Of a stretch of 64,000 nt of DNA, positions 1 to 8,761 are shown one piece after another (position 1 is the stretch's first letter; each line of letters begins with the position of its first letter). Below the pieces are notes generated by a model, which made no database searches, had not been told where the DNA came from, and was given only the letters and a program-made list of their open reading frames with translations. Source of the DNA: Thermoguttaceae bacterium (GTDB taxonomy: Bacteria; Planctomycetota; Planctomycetia; Pirellulales; Thermoguttaceae); the NCBI GenBank assembly GCA_017407125.1, contig JAFQXE010000039.1:1-64000 (forward strand). Reading direction: 5' to 3'. The position numbers and the translations under genes were made by a program.

Positions 1-1303
1 CGACCCGGCCGCTGCCGCTGCCTGCAATGCCGGCTGCAACTCAGCCGCCCCTGGCTGTGGCGGCGCTGGCTGCCTTTCAGCCGCTCCTGGCTGCGGAGCC
101 TGCTCCAACTGCGGCAGCTTCGCCTGCAACGGTTTTTGCGGCGCCTGCGCTCCTCACGGCTGCGCTGACACTTTCTTTGGAAAACTGAAGAAATCGTTCT
201 GCGAAGGCGTTTGCTGGTCTGGCTACATGAACGCCGGCTACTTCACCAACTTCTCCGGCGATAGAAGCAATGGCATTGTCGACGCTTGGAGCAACACAAC
301 GCCCGCATTTAACGCTGTGTATGTTGCCGCAGAGAAAAAAGCGTACACCGGCGGCTGCGGATACGATTTCGGCTTCGGCGTTGACTTCATGTTCGGCGAA
401 GACGCTCGCATCTTCCATTCAGCTCGCGGTTTGGATCAAGGCTGGACTACCGGACACATGTACAATCCAGATTTGGGACAAGGATACAATCGTCCATCAT
501 ACGGATTTGCCATGCCTCAATTGTATATGGAAATGGCAATTAACAACTGGTCCGTCAAACTAGGGCATTTTTATGGATTGTTAGGCTATGAAGGCGCGAC
601 CGCCCCGAGCAGATTTTTCTATACGAAGGGTTTGACCTGCGCGGCTACTCCCGTAAGCCAAACTGGCGTTTTGGCAACGTACAATGGATATGAAAACCTT
701 GACGTTACCCTCGGATGGGTCAACGGCTGGTGCAACGGTTTCGACAACAGCGAATATTGCGACGGCATGGTTACTGGCGCGTTCACTTATCGTATAAATA
801 AATATGCATCGCTCAAGTACGCCTTTTTAGTTGGAACAGCTGATATAACTAACGTTCTCGGATTTATGGGACCATATAGTACGGGGTTTGGGCCTCCATA
901 TAAAAGCTATGGCTCTGCCCATAGCGTTGTACTGAAATTACAGCTGACCAGTCAATTAGAAGCGGTTTCAACGCTGCATTATTCAGATTTTAATTTAACA
1001 GAGATTGACGAAGGCGATTGCGTTCAAACGCTTATTTTAGGTCAGCACCTGTACTACAGTCTCAACTGCTGCACCAAAGTAGGTTTCCGAGCGGAATGGC
1101 TGAAAAACAGAGAGGTTGATGATTCAGGTACTATCGAAGTTACTTCTTTCGCTATCGGATTGAACTATCATCCGGCAGGGAATCAAAATCTGTACATTCG
1201 ACCGGAACTGCGATACGACCGTACAACAGGCTATGATTTGTACTATCTCAACGGTCGCGTTGATCAGCTCACCATCGGATTCGACGTCATGCTGACGTTC
1301 TAG
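1..1303 (+). CDS. BBP2-type outer-membrane porin, paralog 1 (5' end outside window)
   Basis: Partial gene: the frame is open from base 2 and the start lies upstream of the window. The first ~70 visible residues are Ala/Gly/Cys-rich, with many C-x-x-x-C spacings and a CSNCGSFACNGFCGAC block. After a short FGKLKKSFCEG linker comes the beta-barrel, opening WSGYMNAGYFTNFSGDRSNG and closing with TIGFDVMLTF, a terminal Phe typical of outer-membrane barrels. Family signatures are FMFGEDARIF, the LGHFYGLLGYEGA block and PVSQTGVLATYNG, which resemble putative beta-barrel porin-2 (BBP2/OmpL-like). It is the first of five tandem paralogs and is followed by a strong terminator. The role is probably a general or sugar porin; substrate unknown. 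Confidence 0.85.
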   Translation, partial: DPAAAAACNAGCNSAAPGCGGAGCLSAAPGCGACSNCGSFACNGFCGACAPHGCADTFFGKLKKSFCEGVCWSGYMNAGYFTNFSGDRSNGIVDAWSNTTPAFNAVYVAAEKKAYTGGCGYDFGFGVDFMFGEDARIFHSARGLDQGWTTGHMYNPDLGQGYNRPSYGFAMPQLYMEMAINNWSVKLGHFYGLLGYEGATAPSRFFYTKGLTCAATPVSQTGVLATYNGYENLDVTLGWVNGWCNGFDNSEYCDGMVTGAFTYRINKYASLKYAFLVGTADITNVLGFMGPYSTGFGPPYKSYGSAHSVVLKLQLTSQLEAVSTLHYSDFNLTEIDEGDCVQTLILGQHLYYSLNCCTKVGFRAEWLKNREVDDSGTIEVTSFAIGLNYHPAGNQNLYIRPELRYDRTTGYDLYYLNGRVDQLTIGFDVMLTF

Positions 1304-1330
1304 TCATCACTTAGAAATTAGAATTAACGC

Positions 1331-1368
1331 GAGAAGTGAGAGTACAATGCTCTCACTTCTCGTTTTTT
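1331..1368 (+). terminator. Rho-independent terminator after porin 1
   Basis: A 13-bp stem CGAGAAGTGAGAG / CTCTCACTTCTCG with a short loop is followed by six T. Near-identical arms recur after the other porin genes of the array. Confidence 0.9.
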
Positions 1369-1413
1369 ATTATCACGCATCTTAACTCTCATCTTACGTT
1401 CATCGATTCTAAT

Positions 1414-1536
1414 CTTATCCATTTAATCTAACCGGAACGCCCGTTACAATTGATGCAATTAAAAATAAATTCAGAAAAATCTATATATTTGAACTTTTTA
1501 CCGATTAAAAACAAGGTACAGCGCTGGAGGCGTTGT
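1414..1536 (+). promoter_or_regulatory. Porin leader module, copy upstream of paralog 2
   Basis: The block ACCGATTA (from 1500) is followed by TACA and a small hairpin, CAGCGC-TGGA-GGCGTTG (about 1519-1535), whose loop holds a purine-rich GGAG. The start codon lies about 45 nt further on. A diverged match to the upstream element of paralogs 3-5 is at 1414-1432, about 69 nt before the CCGATTA block. It may be a promoter plus a 5'-UTR structural element; the function is inferred only from conservation between paralogs. Confidence 0.5.
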
Positions 1537-1572
1537 GTATACCAATATTATTAATGGTAAATGGGTACTATA

Positions 1573-3156
1573 ATGAAAAAAATAATTCTCTTAACCGGAA
1601 TAGCATTAACTGTTTCCGGTCTGTTTGCCAGTCTGGCGTTAGCAGATTCCAATTGCAATCCAACTGTCAACGGTTCAGCCGTCGTTGTCGATATTACTCC
1701 GACAATTCAGGCTCCAACGCCAGCCCCAGCTCCTGCGCCTGTAGCTGCGGCTCCGGCCCCGGCTTCGGCTTCTCTCCCGGATCCAGATCTTCTCTCGGAT
1801 TCGGCTCCTGCCCCGGCTCCGGCTCCCGAATCTAAAGTTCAGACTCAAGAGCAAGCGCCAGCGCCGGCAGCACAGACTCAAGCTCCGGCTCCTGCGCCTA
1901 CAGCGTCTTGCGCCAGCTGCAATTCCGGCTGCGTTACAGTTATGCCTAATTGCAGTTTCTGCGCCGCCTGCGGAAGTCCTGACTGCGACGGGCTTTGCGA
2001 CGCCTGCATTCCTTATGAATGCGCCGGCATGATGGGCTGCGGAGTTATGGGCGGCTCCATTTTCGACGGCGTTTGCTTCTCCGGATACGCCAACGCCGGA
2101 TACGATACCAACTTCTCCGGCGACCGCAGCAACGGCATGGTCGACGCCTGGAATAACACAACTCCGGCGCTCAACGCGGTATATGTTTCCGCCGTTAAAA
2201 AGGCGTTTACTGGCGGTTACGGCGCCAACCTCGGCTTTGGAATTGACTTCATGTTCGGCGAAGATTCCAGAATCTTCCGTTCCGCTCGCGGTTGGGACGA
2301 TTCATGGATAACCGGACACATGTATAATCCGGCTACTAGAGCTTACGATCGTCCTTCCTACGGCTTTGCCATGCCGCAGTTGTACCTGGAAGCCGCGATC
2401 AATAACTGGTCGGTTAAAGTCGGTCATTTTTACGGACTGTTGGGATACGAAGGCGCAACCGCCCCGAGCAGATTTTTCTATACCAAAGGTCTGACCTGCG
2501 CTGCGTCGCCTGTCAGCCAAACCGGCGTTTTGGCTTCTTATAACGGATTCCAAAACCTCGAACTTACCATGGGCTGGGTCAACGGCTGGGGCAACGGATT
2601 CGACAACAGCCAATTCGGCGAAGGCTTGCTTACCGGTTCGTTCACGTACCGCATGAACCCAATGGCGTCCATCAAATACGCTTTCCTGGCTGGAACGGCT
2701 GAAATGGGAGGCGTATTCGGATACTGGGGTCCATACGGCTGGGGACGCGTTAAAGGCGTTGGCGCATCCCACAGCGTTGTTTTAGACGTTCATCTCACCG
2801 GCAGTCTGGAATCCGTTACAACCGTGAACTATGCAGACTACGGACTGGCAACCAACCCCGCCAACGGCGCCCGCACCCTCATCCTGGGAGAACACCTGTA
2901 TTACACGTTTAACTGCTGCTGGAAAGCCGGATTCAGAGCGGAATGGATGAAAAGCACGGATTATTATAGAGAAACATACCCTACCGAAGTTACCTCCTTC
3001 GCCCTCGGTTTGAACTGGCATCCGTATGGAAATCAGAATCTGTACGTCCGACCGGAACTGCGATACGACAGAGTTGTTGGCAGAGGCAAAAATCTTATGC
3101 TCAACGGTCGGCCTGACCAGCTTACCATCGGCTTTGACGTCATGATGACGTTCTAG
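1573..3156 (+). CDS. BBP2-type outer-membrane porin, paralog 2
   Basis: A 527-residue predicted porin. ATG 1573 is chosen because MKKIILLTGIALTVSGLFAS forms a clean signal peptide and matches the paralogs; an in-frame ATG at 1561 is possible. Residues ~35-115 are a Pro/Ala-rich low-complexity stretch (repeats such as APAPAP), then a Cys-rich module (CASCNSGC, CSFCAACGSPDCDGLCDAC), then the barrel from GYANAGYDTNFSGDRSNG to the terminal MMTF. It shares long near-identical blocks with its neighbours, consistent with tandem duplication and possibly gene conversion. The barrel would sit in the outer membrane; the Pro/Cys region would be periplasmic and might cross-link or bind the cell wall (inference). 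Confidence 0.87.
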   Translation: MKKIILLTGIALTVSGLFASLALADSNCNPTVNGSAVVVDITPTIQAPTPAPAPAPVAAAPAPASASLPDPDLLSDSAPAPAPAPESKVQTQEQAPAPAAQTQAPAPAPTASCASCNSGCVTVMPNCSFCAACGSPDCDGLCDACIPYECAGMMGCGVMGGSIFDGVCFSGYANAGYDTNFSGDRSNGMVDAWNNTTPALNAVYVSAVKKAFTGGYGANLGFGIDFMFGEDSRIFRSARGWDDSWITGHMYNPATRAYDRPSYGFAMPQLYLEAAINNWSVKVGHFYGLLGYEGATAPSRFFYTKGLTCAASPVSQTGVLASYNGFQNLELTMGWVNGWGNGFDNSQFGEGLLTGSFTYRMNPMASIKYAFLAGTAEMGGVFGYWGPYGWGRVKGVGASHSVVLDVHLTGSLESVTTVNYADYGLATNPANGARTLILGEHLYYTFNCCWKAGFRAEWMKSTDYYRETYPTEVTSFALGLNWHPYGNQNLYVRPELRYDRVVGRGKNLMLNGRPDQLTIGFDVMMTF

Positions 3157-3182
3157 TCATCCGTCAGGAATTTGAATAAACG

Positions 3183-3220
3183 CGAGAAGTGAGAATTAAA
3201 ACTCTCACTTCTCTTTTTTT
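3183..3220 (+). terminator. Rho-independent terminator after porin 2
   Basis: GAGAAGTGAGA and TCTCACTTCTC pair across a short A/T loop and are followed by seven T. Same arm sequence as after paralog 1. Confidence 0.88.
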
Positions 3221-3307
3221 ACTTCTTGCTTCTCGCTTCTCTCCTCTTTAACTTCTATCATCTTTAATCTTATAACAAACAAGTCGCGGATAAAGAGTTC
3301 CCTGGAG

Positions 3308-3436
3308 CAAGTTTATCTATTTTGTCAAATCATAATTACCATTATTATAGGAATAAACAGAAATATCCATAATATAGTTTTTTCTAGCATACCTAATACC
3401 CGATTAAAAAATACATACAACGCAGGAAGCGTTGGT
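3308..3436 (+). promoter_or_regulatory. Porin leader module, copy upstream of paralog 3
   Basis: An upstream element GTTTATCTATTTTGTCAAAT (3311-3330) lies 70 nt before CCGATTA (3400). Behind it is TACAACGC-AGGAA-GCGTTG (3416-3434), a perfect six-base stem CAACGC/GCGTTG with an SD-like AGGAA loop. The chosen start codon is ~45 nt after the loop, the same as in paralogs 2 and 5. The spacing and sequence conservation suggest regulation; no regulator is identifiable. Confidence 0.55.
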
Positions 3437-3470
3437 AATGCAACATATTATAGGGATAGCTGGTGCAATT

Positions 3471-5171
3471 ATGAACAAGCTCAATCTGTTTATCGGAATA
3501 GCGCTATCGCTTTCCGTCCTGCTTGTCAGTCAGACATTTGCAGCGTCTGGTTGTAATTCTGCAGCCTGCGAGCCAGCATCCATTCCGGAAAAGGATAGCG
3601 TTTCAGGGTCTATATCCGATTATTTCGGCTCGTCTGGAGCGCTTAATCTGGATAACGTTCCCGCAGAAGAGAGCGCTCCCGAAGGCGATAACGTTCCCGA
3701 AGGCGATAGCGTTTCAGGGTCTATATCCGATTATTTCGGCGCGTCTGGAGCGCTTGATCTGGATAGCGTTCCCGCAAGAGAGAACGCTCCCGAAGGCGAT
3801 AGCGTTTCAGGGTCTATATCTGATTATTTCGGCGCGTCTGCGGCGCTTGATCTGGATAGCGTTCCCGCAAGAGAGAACGCTCCCGAAGACGAGAGCGTTC
3901 CAGGGTCTATATCTGATTATTTCAGCGCGTCTGGAGCGCTTGATCTGGGTAACGCCCCCATAGGAAATAGCGCATCCGGTTTTCTTTCCGACATTACAAA
4001 CGAAAACGGGTTTTATGATGCATTTTCTCCAAATGATCGCGCTGGAAGATACAATAATTCAAGAAAATCGCTTTTAAATGACTATCGTTTCTCCGGCTAT
4101 TTAAATACGGGATGCAATACAAACTTTGTAAACGATCTGAGCAACGGCATGGTTGATCGTTGGAGCAATTCCGCACCGTCTTTCAATGCAATATATATAT
4201 CCATCATTAAAAAAGCAACTACAGACGGTTACGGCGCCGATCTCGGCTTTGGCGTCGACTATATGTTCGGCGAAGACGCTCGAATCTTTCGTTCCGACCG
4301 CGGGCTTGACGAAGAATGGATTACCGGAAACATGTACAACCCCAATAACGGAAGATATAACATACCTTCATACGGCTTTGCCATGCCGCAGCTGTACATG
4401 GAAGCCGCCATCAATAACTGGACGATTAAAGCAGGTCATTTTTATGGACTGTTGGGTTACGAAAGCGCAACCGCCCCACGCAGATTCTTCTATACAAGAG
4501 GTCTGACCTGCGTCGCGGCTCCTGTCAGTCAAAGCGGCTTATTAGCTACTTTTAACGGATTCCAAAACCTCGACATCACCCTCGGCTGGGTCAACGGCTG
4601 GAATAACGGTTTCGACAACAGCAGATTCTGCGACGGCTTGTGTACCGGTTCGTTCACATACCGCATCAGCCCGGAGGCATACATCAAATACGCGTTCCTG
4701 GCGGGAACGGCTGACATGGCAGGCGTATTCAAATATTGGGGACCATTTAATTGGGGACATACAAAAGGAGTTGGAACCGCGCACAGCGTTGTGTTCGACT
4801 TGCTGCTTACCAGTCGTATAGAAACTGTTACTACTATGTATTATACGGACTTCGGGCAGGCGTCATACTCAAGCAACGGAACCCGAGCGCTCATTCTGGG
4901 AGAATATCTGTATTACACGATCAACCACGTTTGGAAAGCCGGATTCCGAGCGGAATGGATGAAAAACACTGATTATATTGGTGGAAGCGCTCAAGACACC
5001 GAAGTTTCCTCCTTCGCCATGGGGCTGAACTGCCATCCTTTCGGAAATCAAAACCTGTACCTCAGACCGGAAATCCGATTCGAAAAAGCGCGCGGCGTTT
5101 GGTATAAACAAATTCTCAATGAACGAGACAGCCAGGTTACCGTTGGCTTTGACGTCATGATGACGTTCTAG
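3471..5171 (+). CDS. BBP2-type outer-membrane porin, paralog 3 with repeat-rich N-terminal region
   Basis: About 566 residues. The start at 3471 (MNKLNLFIGIALSLSVLLVS) aligns with the paralogs' signal peptides; an upstream in-frame TTG at 3432 lies inside the leader hairpin and is rejected. Unlike the others it lacks the Cys-rich module. Instead it has four tandem acidic units built on SVSGSISDYFGASGALDLDS followed by VPARENAPEG, the last three 31 residues long. The barrel (GYLNTGCNTNFVNDLSNG to MMTF) is the most diverged of the set, e.g. LGYESATAPRRFF. Product location is the outer membrane, substrate unknown. Confidence 0.85.
   Translation: MNKLNLFIGIALSLSVLLVSQTFAASGCNSAACEPASIPEKDSVSGSISDYFGSSGALNLDNVPAEESAPEGDNVPEGDSVSGSISDYFGASGALDLDSVPARENAPEGDSVSGSISDYFGASAALDLDSVPARENAPEDESVPGSISDYFSASGALDLGNAPIGNSASGFLSDITNENGFYDAFSPNDRAGRYNNSRKSLLNDYRFSGYLNTGCNTNFVNDLSNGMVDRWSNSAPSFNAIYISIIKKATTDGYGADLGFGVDYMFGEDARIFRSDRGLDEEWITGNMYNPNNGRYNIPSYGFAMPQLYMEAAINNWTIKAGHFYGLLGYESATAPRRFFYTRGLTCVAAPVSQSGLLATFNGFQNLDITLGWVNGWNNGFDNSRFCDGLCTGSFTYRISPEAYIKYAFLAGTADMAGVFKYWGPFNWGHTKGVGTAHSVVFDLLLTSRIETVTTMYYTDFGQASYSSNGTRALILGEYLYYTINHVWKAGFRAEWMKNTDYIGGSAQDTEVSSFAMGLNCHPFGNQNLYLRPEIRFEKARGVWYKQILNERDSQVTVGFDVMMTF
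3594..3983 (+). repeat. Coding tandem repeat (93-bp units) in porin 3
   Basis: Four head-to-tail units start at 3594, 3705, 3798 and 3891. The first is 111 bp because of an extra DNVPEG; the other three are 93 bp. All keep the frame, each encoding S-V-x-G-S-I-S-D-Y-F followed by an acidic/Pro linker. Units 2 and 3 are nearly identical, so recent slippage or unequal exchange is likely. Confidence 0.88.
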
Positions 5172-5202
5172 TCAAAAGCTTATAATTAAAAATACAGGAA
5201 AC

Positions 5203-5244
5203 GAGAAGCGAGGGCGTAACAAGCTCTCGCTTCTCACTTTTTTT
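5203..5244 (+). terminator. Rho-independent terminator after porin 3
   Basis: GAGAAGCGAG pairs with CTCGCTTCTC over a loop containing GGCGTAACAAG, then a T-rich tract follows. Confidence 0.85.
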
Positions 5245-5323
5245 CCTCTCGTTTTTCGCATTTCTTATTTTTGAAAAAATTATGTTTCAGAAAAATCAAG
5301 GCGAGGATACGCATTTCTGAAAT

Positions 5324-5440
5324 CAAGTTTATCTATCTTGTCAAATCGAACCGCTTATTATAAAAGGAATAAGCAAAAATAATAACGACAAAATCTTTTC
5401 CTGTATTCTCTTTACCGATTATCAAATACATACAACTCCA
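5324..5440 (+). promoter_or_regulatory. Porin leader module upstream of paralog 4, hairpin lost
   Basis: The upstream element GTTTATCTATCTTGTCAAAT ends at 5346, and CCGATTA begins at 5415, 69 nt later, as in paralog 3. The TACA box is present (TACATACAACTCC), but the GGA-loop hairpin seen in the other copies is absent. This gene may therefore differ in translational or transcriptional control. Confidence 0.45.
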
Positions 5441-5473
5441 AATATAATATAATTTTGAACAGTTGATATGATT

Positions 5474-6853
5474 ATGAGAAAGATCAATCTTCTTGCCGGA
5501 ATAGCAGCAGCGCTGTTCGGTCTGTTTGTCAGTCAGACATTTGCCGCGTCTGACTGCGAATTGACAGCTTGCGCCCCCGCTGCTGTAGCAGAACGCGCTC
5601 CTGCCGCTCTTGCCGCCAATCCTGCAGAAGATTGCAATTCCGATTGCCTTTCATCCTCACTCTGCGGAACAGGATCGACGTGCAGCAGTTGCGGTTCTCC
5701 TGTATGCAACGGCTATTGTCACCCCTGCGGTTGCGCTGGCATATTTGAAAAGCTGAAGAAATCACTTCGCGAAGACGTAAGATGGTCAGGCTACATAAAC
5801 GCCGGATACGACACAAACTTCTCCGGGGATCGCAGCAACGGGATAGTCGACGCCTGGAACAACACAACCCCGACTTTCAACGCCATATTGGTTTCCGCCG
5901 TTAAAAAGGCGTCGACTGGCGGTTACGGCTTTGATTATGGCTTTCGAGTTGACTTCATGTTCGGCGAAGACGCTCGAATCTTTCGTTCCGCTCGCGGTTT
6001 GGATCAAAACTGGATTACCGGGCACATGTACAACGCCAATATCGGCAAATATAACCGACCTTCATACGGCTTTGCCATGCCGCATTTGTACCTGGAAACC
6101 GCGATCAACAACTGGACTGTCAAACTGGGACATTTTAGAAGTCTGGCAGGCTACGAAGGCGCGCCCGCCCCGGGCAGATTCTTCTATACCAAAGGATTGA
6201 TCTGCTCCTCGTCTCAAACCGGCGTTTTAGCAACCTATAACGGATTTGAAAACTTCGACATTACCCTCGGCTGGGTCAACGGCTGGAACAACGGATTTGA
6301 CAACAGCAAATATAACGACGGCATGATAACCGGCTCGTTCACCTACCGCATGACCCCGGCGGCGTCCATCAAATACTCGTTCCTGGCGGGAACGGCTGAC
6401 ATAGCAACCATCTTTGCTTATTGGGGATCGAGCAGATGGGGACATACAAAAGGCGTCGGCTCAGTCCACAGCGGTATTTTGGACGTTCATCTTAACAGCC
6501 GTCTGGAATCCGTAACAATTATCAACTATACAGACTTCGGACAGGCTGTCGACTCCGACTCCGGAACGCGCGCCCTTGTCCTGGGAGAGCACTTGTATTA
6601 CACAATCAACAGCTGCTGGAAAGCCGGATTTAGAGCCGAATGGCTGAAACAGACGGATTATTACGGAACCGCAGACGATACCGAAGTTACATCGTTCACC
6701 CTCGGTTTGAACTGGCATCCGGCGGGCAATCAGAATCTGTACGTCCGCCCGGAACTGCGATACGACCGCACGACCGGAGCTTGCAGCGCTCTACCGCTCA
6801 ACGGTCGCGTCGACCAGCTCACCATCGGTTTCGACGTCATGCTGAAGTTTTAG
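5474..6853 (+). CDS. BBP2-type outer-membrane porin, paralog 4
   Basis: About 459 residues from ATG 5474 (MRKINLLAGIAAALFGLFVS signal peptide); ATG 5468, two codons upstream, is equally possible and neither has a clear SD. A short Cys-rich module (CSSCGSPVCNGYCHPCGCAG) precedes FEKLKKSLREDVRWSGYINA and the barrel ending MLKF. The conserved LGHF block reads FRSLAGYEGAPAPGRFF, and the PVSQTG segment is shortened to SSSQTGVLATYNG. It shares most with paralogs 2 and 3 in the C-terminal half (YWGSSRWGHTKGVG). Outer-membrane porin is the likely role. Confidence 0.87.
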   Translation: MRKINLLAGIAAALFGLFVSQTFAASDCELTACAPAAVAERAPAALAANPAEDCNSDCLSSSLCGTGSTCSSCGSPVCNGYCHPCGCAGIFEKLKKSLREDVRWSGYINAGYDTNFSGDRSNGIVDAWNNTTPTFNAILVSAVKKASTGGYGFDYGFRVDFMFGEDARIFRSARGLDQNWITGHMYNANIGKYNRPSYGFAMPHLYLETAINNWTVKLGHFRSLAGYEGAPAPGRFFYTKGLICSSSQTGVLATYNGFENFDITLGWVNGWNNGFDNSKYNDGMITGSFTYRMTPAASIKYSFLAGTADIATIFAYWGSSRWGHTKGVGSVHSGILDVHLNSRLESVTIINYTDFGQAVDSDSGTRALVLGEHLYYTINSCWKAGFRAEWLKQTDYYGTADDTEVTSFTLGLNWHPAGNQNLYVRPELRYDRTTGACSALPLNGRVDQLTIGFDVMLKF

Positions 6854-6863
6854 TTAAAAATCA

Positions 6864-6910
6864 GGTGTGAGAAGTGAGAAGATTACTCTCTCATTTGTCA
6901 CTGTTTTCTT
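6864..6910 (+). terminator. Probable terminator after porin 4
   Basis: An imperfect stem GTGAGAAGTGAGA / TCTCTCATTTGTCAC is followed by a weak T-run. It looks like a degenerated member of the terminator family behind the other porin genes. Confidence 0.55.
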
Positions 6911-6988
6911 CATCCCTCTCGCTTCTCTTAATTATTGACTCTATATAATTAACTCACAACAATCAATTCAAATAACGCACTTGAATAT

Positions 6989-7223
6989 TAAATTCTCTAT
7001 TTTATCAAATTGAAAAAACTATTAAAATAGCGATAACGAAAAATATTGAAACTTCTATTAAAAAAGAATTATCGGGAAATATTAAAATTTTTATTAAAAA
7101 AGAACAGTCGCGAAATATTGAAACTTTTATTAAAAAAGGAATATCCTGAAATTAATATTAAATAATCTTTTCCAATACTCTCTTAACCCGATTATAACGT
7201 ACAGACGACGCTGGAGGCGTTGT
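6989..7223 (+). promoter_or_regulatory. Porin leader module, expanded copy upstream of paralog 5
   Basis: The upstream element (CTCTATTTTATCAAAT, ending 7010) and CCGATTA (7188) are 178 nt apart, against 69-70 nt in paralogs 3 and 4. The difference equals three 36-bp tandem units. TACAGACGACGCTGGAGGCG (from 7200) then TTG forms the GGA-loop hairpin, ~45 nt before ATG 7260. Confidence 0.55.
7041..7148 (+). repeat. Three 36-bp tandem repeats in a porin leader
   Basis: Units at 7041-7076, 7077-7112 and 7113-7148 share AAATATT, then TTATTAAAAAAG and end in a variable ATCGGG/GTCGCG/ATCCTG. Partial units flank them. They are A/T-rich, non-coding and have no spacers, so this is not a CRISPR array. 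Confidence 0.85.
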
Positions 7224-7259
7224 AAAAATCACAATTCTTTTTAAATAAAGGGAATTATC

Positions 7260-8732
7260 ATGAACCAAACTAAACTGTTCGTTGGAATAGCTCTGTCTAT
7301 TTCCAGTCTTTTTGCCAGCCAAACATTTGCAGCTTCAGCCTGCGTTTCTGCTGCGTGCGATCCGGTAGCCGCCGCTGCCTGTGAACCAGCTCCCGCCGCT
7401 TGCGAACCGGCTTGCTCGCCTGCTTGCGAACCAGAGCCCGCCGCTTGCGAACCAGCATGCTCGCCTACTTGCACGCCAACGTCTTGCGACCCGGCTGCCG
7501 TCGCTGCATGCAACTCCGGCTGCCTTTCAGCTTACACAATTGGAGCGGGTTGCAAAAGTTGCGGTTCCATCGTATGCGACGGTTCTTGCGGACCTCAAGG
7601 CTGCGCTGAAATCCCTCTGGGAAAACTGAAGAAATCCATTTGCGAAGGAACTTGCTGGTCTGGCTACATAAATGCCGGATACGATTCCAACTTCTCCGGC
7701 GATAGAAGCAACGGATATGTTGATTGCTGGAACAACACAACGCCTGCGTTCAACGCTCTGTATATTGCCGCAGAGAAAAAAGCGTATACCGGCGGCTGTG
7801 GATACGATATCGGCTTTGGCATTGACTTTATGTTCGGCGAAGACGCCCGAATCTTCCGTTCCGCTCGAGGATTCGACGATTCGTGGGTAACCGGCCACAT
7901 GTACGATCCGCTTATTTCTTCGTTGGTTGGACAATACTTTATTCCTTCCTATGGCTTTGCCATGCCGCAGTTGTATGTTGAAGCCGCTATCAATAATTGG
8001 TCAGTCAAGCTTGGACATTTTTATAGTTTATTAGGTTACGAGGGAGCCAGAGCGGATCAACGCTTCTTCTACACAAAGGGACTTGCCTGCCAATGCACGC
8101 CAGTAAGCCAAACAGGCGTTTTGGCTTCATACAATGGATTTGAAAACCTTGACATCACTATCGGTTGGGTTAACGGCTGGAACAACGGATTCGACAACAG
8201 CGAATACGGCGAAGGCATGGTTACCGGCGCGTTTACCTATCACATGAATAAATTCGCATCCGTTAAATACGCTTTTATGTCTGGCACAGCCGATATGGCA
8301 AGCGTATGCAGCTTCGTTGGACCATACAGCCTGTTGCTCGAATTGTTTAGTACAAAAGTAACAGGATCTATGCACAACGTTGTCCTTGATTTACAGCTGA
8401 CCCGCAATCTGGAGTCCGTTTTCCTTATGAATTATAGTGATTACTCCCCATTCAGAAGCCTAATCTTTGGACAGCATTTTTACTACAAGCTCAACTGCTG
8501 CACCAAAGCTGGCGTCCGGGCAGAATGGAAGAAAACATCGCTCATGGGATATGGATTAGGCGAATTCACAACCGTTGGTCTCGGTTTGAACTATCATCCC
8601 GCTGGAAATCAAAACCTGTACATCAGACCGGAACTGCGATACGACCGTGGGATTGGTTTACTCGGTATGATGGGGCTCAACGGGCGCCCGGACCAGTTTA
8701 CCATGGGTTTCGACGTCATGCTGACGTTCTAA
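7260..8732 (+). CDS. BBP2-type outer-membrane porin, paralog 5
   Basis: 490 residues from ATG 7260, giving the signal peptide MNQTKLFVGIALSISSLFAS. Residues ~25-85 repeat A-C-E-P-A-C-S-P, so Cys and Pro occur at regular spacing, followed by CKSCGSIVCDGSCGPQGC. The barrel starts WSGYINAGYDSNFSGDRSNG and ends DVMLTF. It carries an insertion near GHMYDPLISSLVGQYFIPSY relative to the paralogs and a shorter C-terminal half. It most resembles paralog 1 (both have AEKKAYTGGCGYD). Outer-membrane porin, substrate unknown. Confidence 0.87.
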   Translation: MNQTKLFVGIALSISSLFASQTFAASACVSAACDPVAAAACEPAPAACEPACSPACEPEPAACEPACSPTCTPTSCDPAAVAACNSGCLSAYTIGAGCKSCGSIVCDGSCGPQGCAEIPLGKLKKSICEGTCWSGYINAGYDSNFSGDRSNGYVDCWNNTTPAFNALYIAAEKKAYTGGCGYDIGFGIDFMFGEDARIFRSARGFDDSWVTGHMYDPLISSLVGQYFIPSYGFAMPQLYVEAAINNWSVKLGHFYSLLGYEGARADQRFFYTKGLACQCTPVSQTGVLASYNGFENLDITIGWVNGWNNGFDNSEYGEGMVTGAFTYHMNKFASVKYAFMSGTADMASVCSFVGPYSLLLELFSTKVTGSMHNVVLDLQLTRNLESVFLMNYSDYSPFRSLIFGQHFYYKLNCCTKAGVRAEWKKTSLMGYGLGEFTTVGLGLNYHPAGNQNLYIRPELRYDRGIGLLGMMGLNGRPDQFTMGFDVMLTF

Positions 8733-8761
8733 TCAAAAGTCAGAAATTTAAAGATTAAAGC

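Noticed and set aside
7041..7148. CRISPR-like array
   Set aside because: Repeats are contiguous without unique spacers and there are no cas genes.
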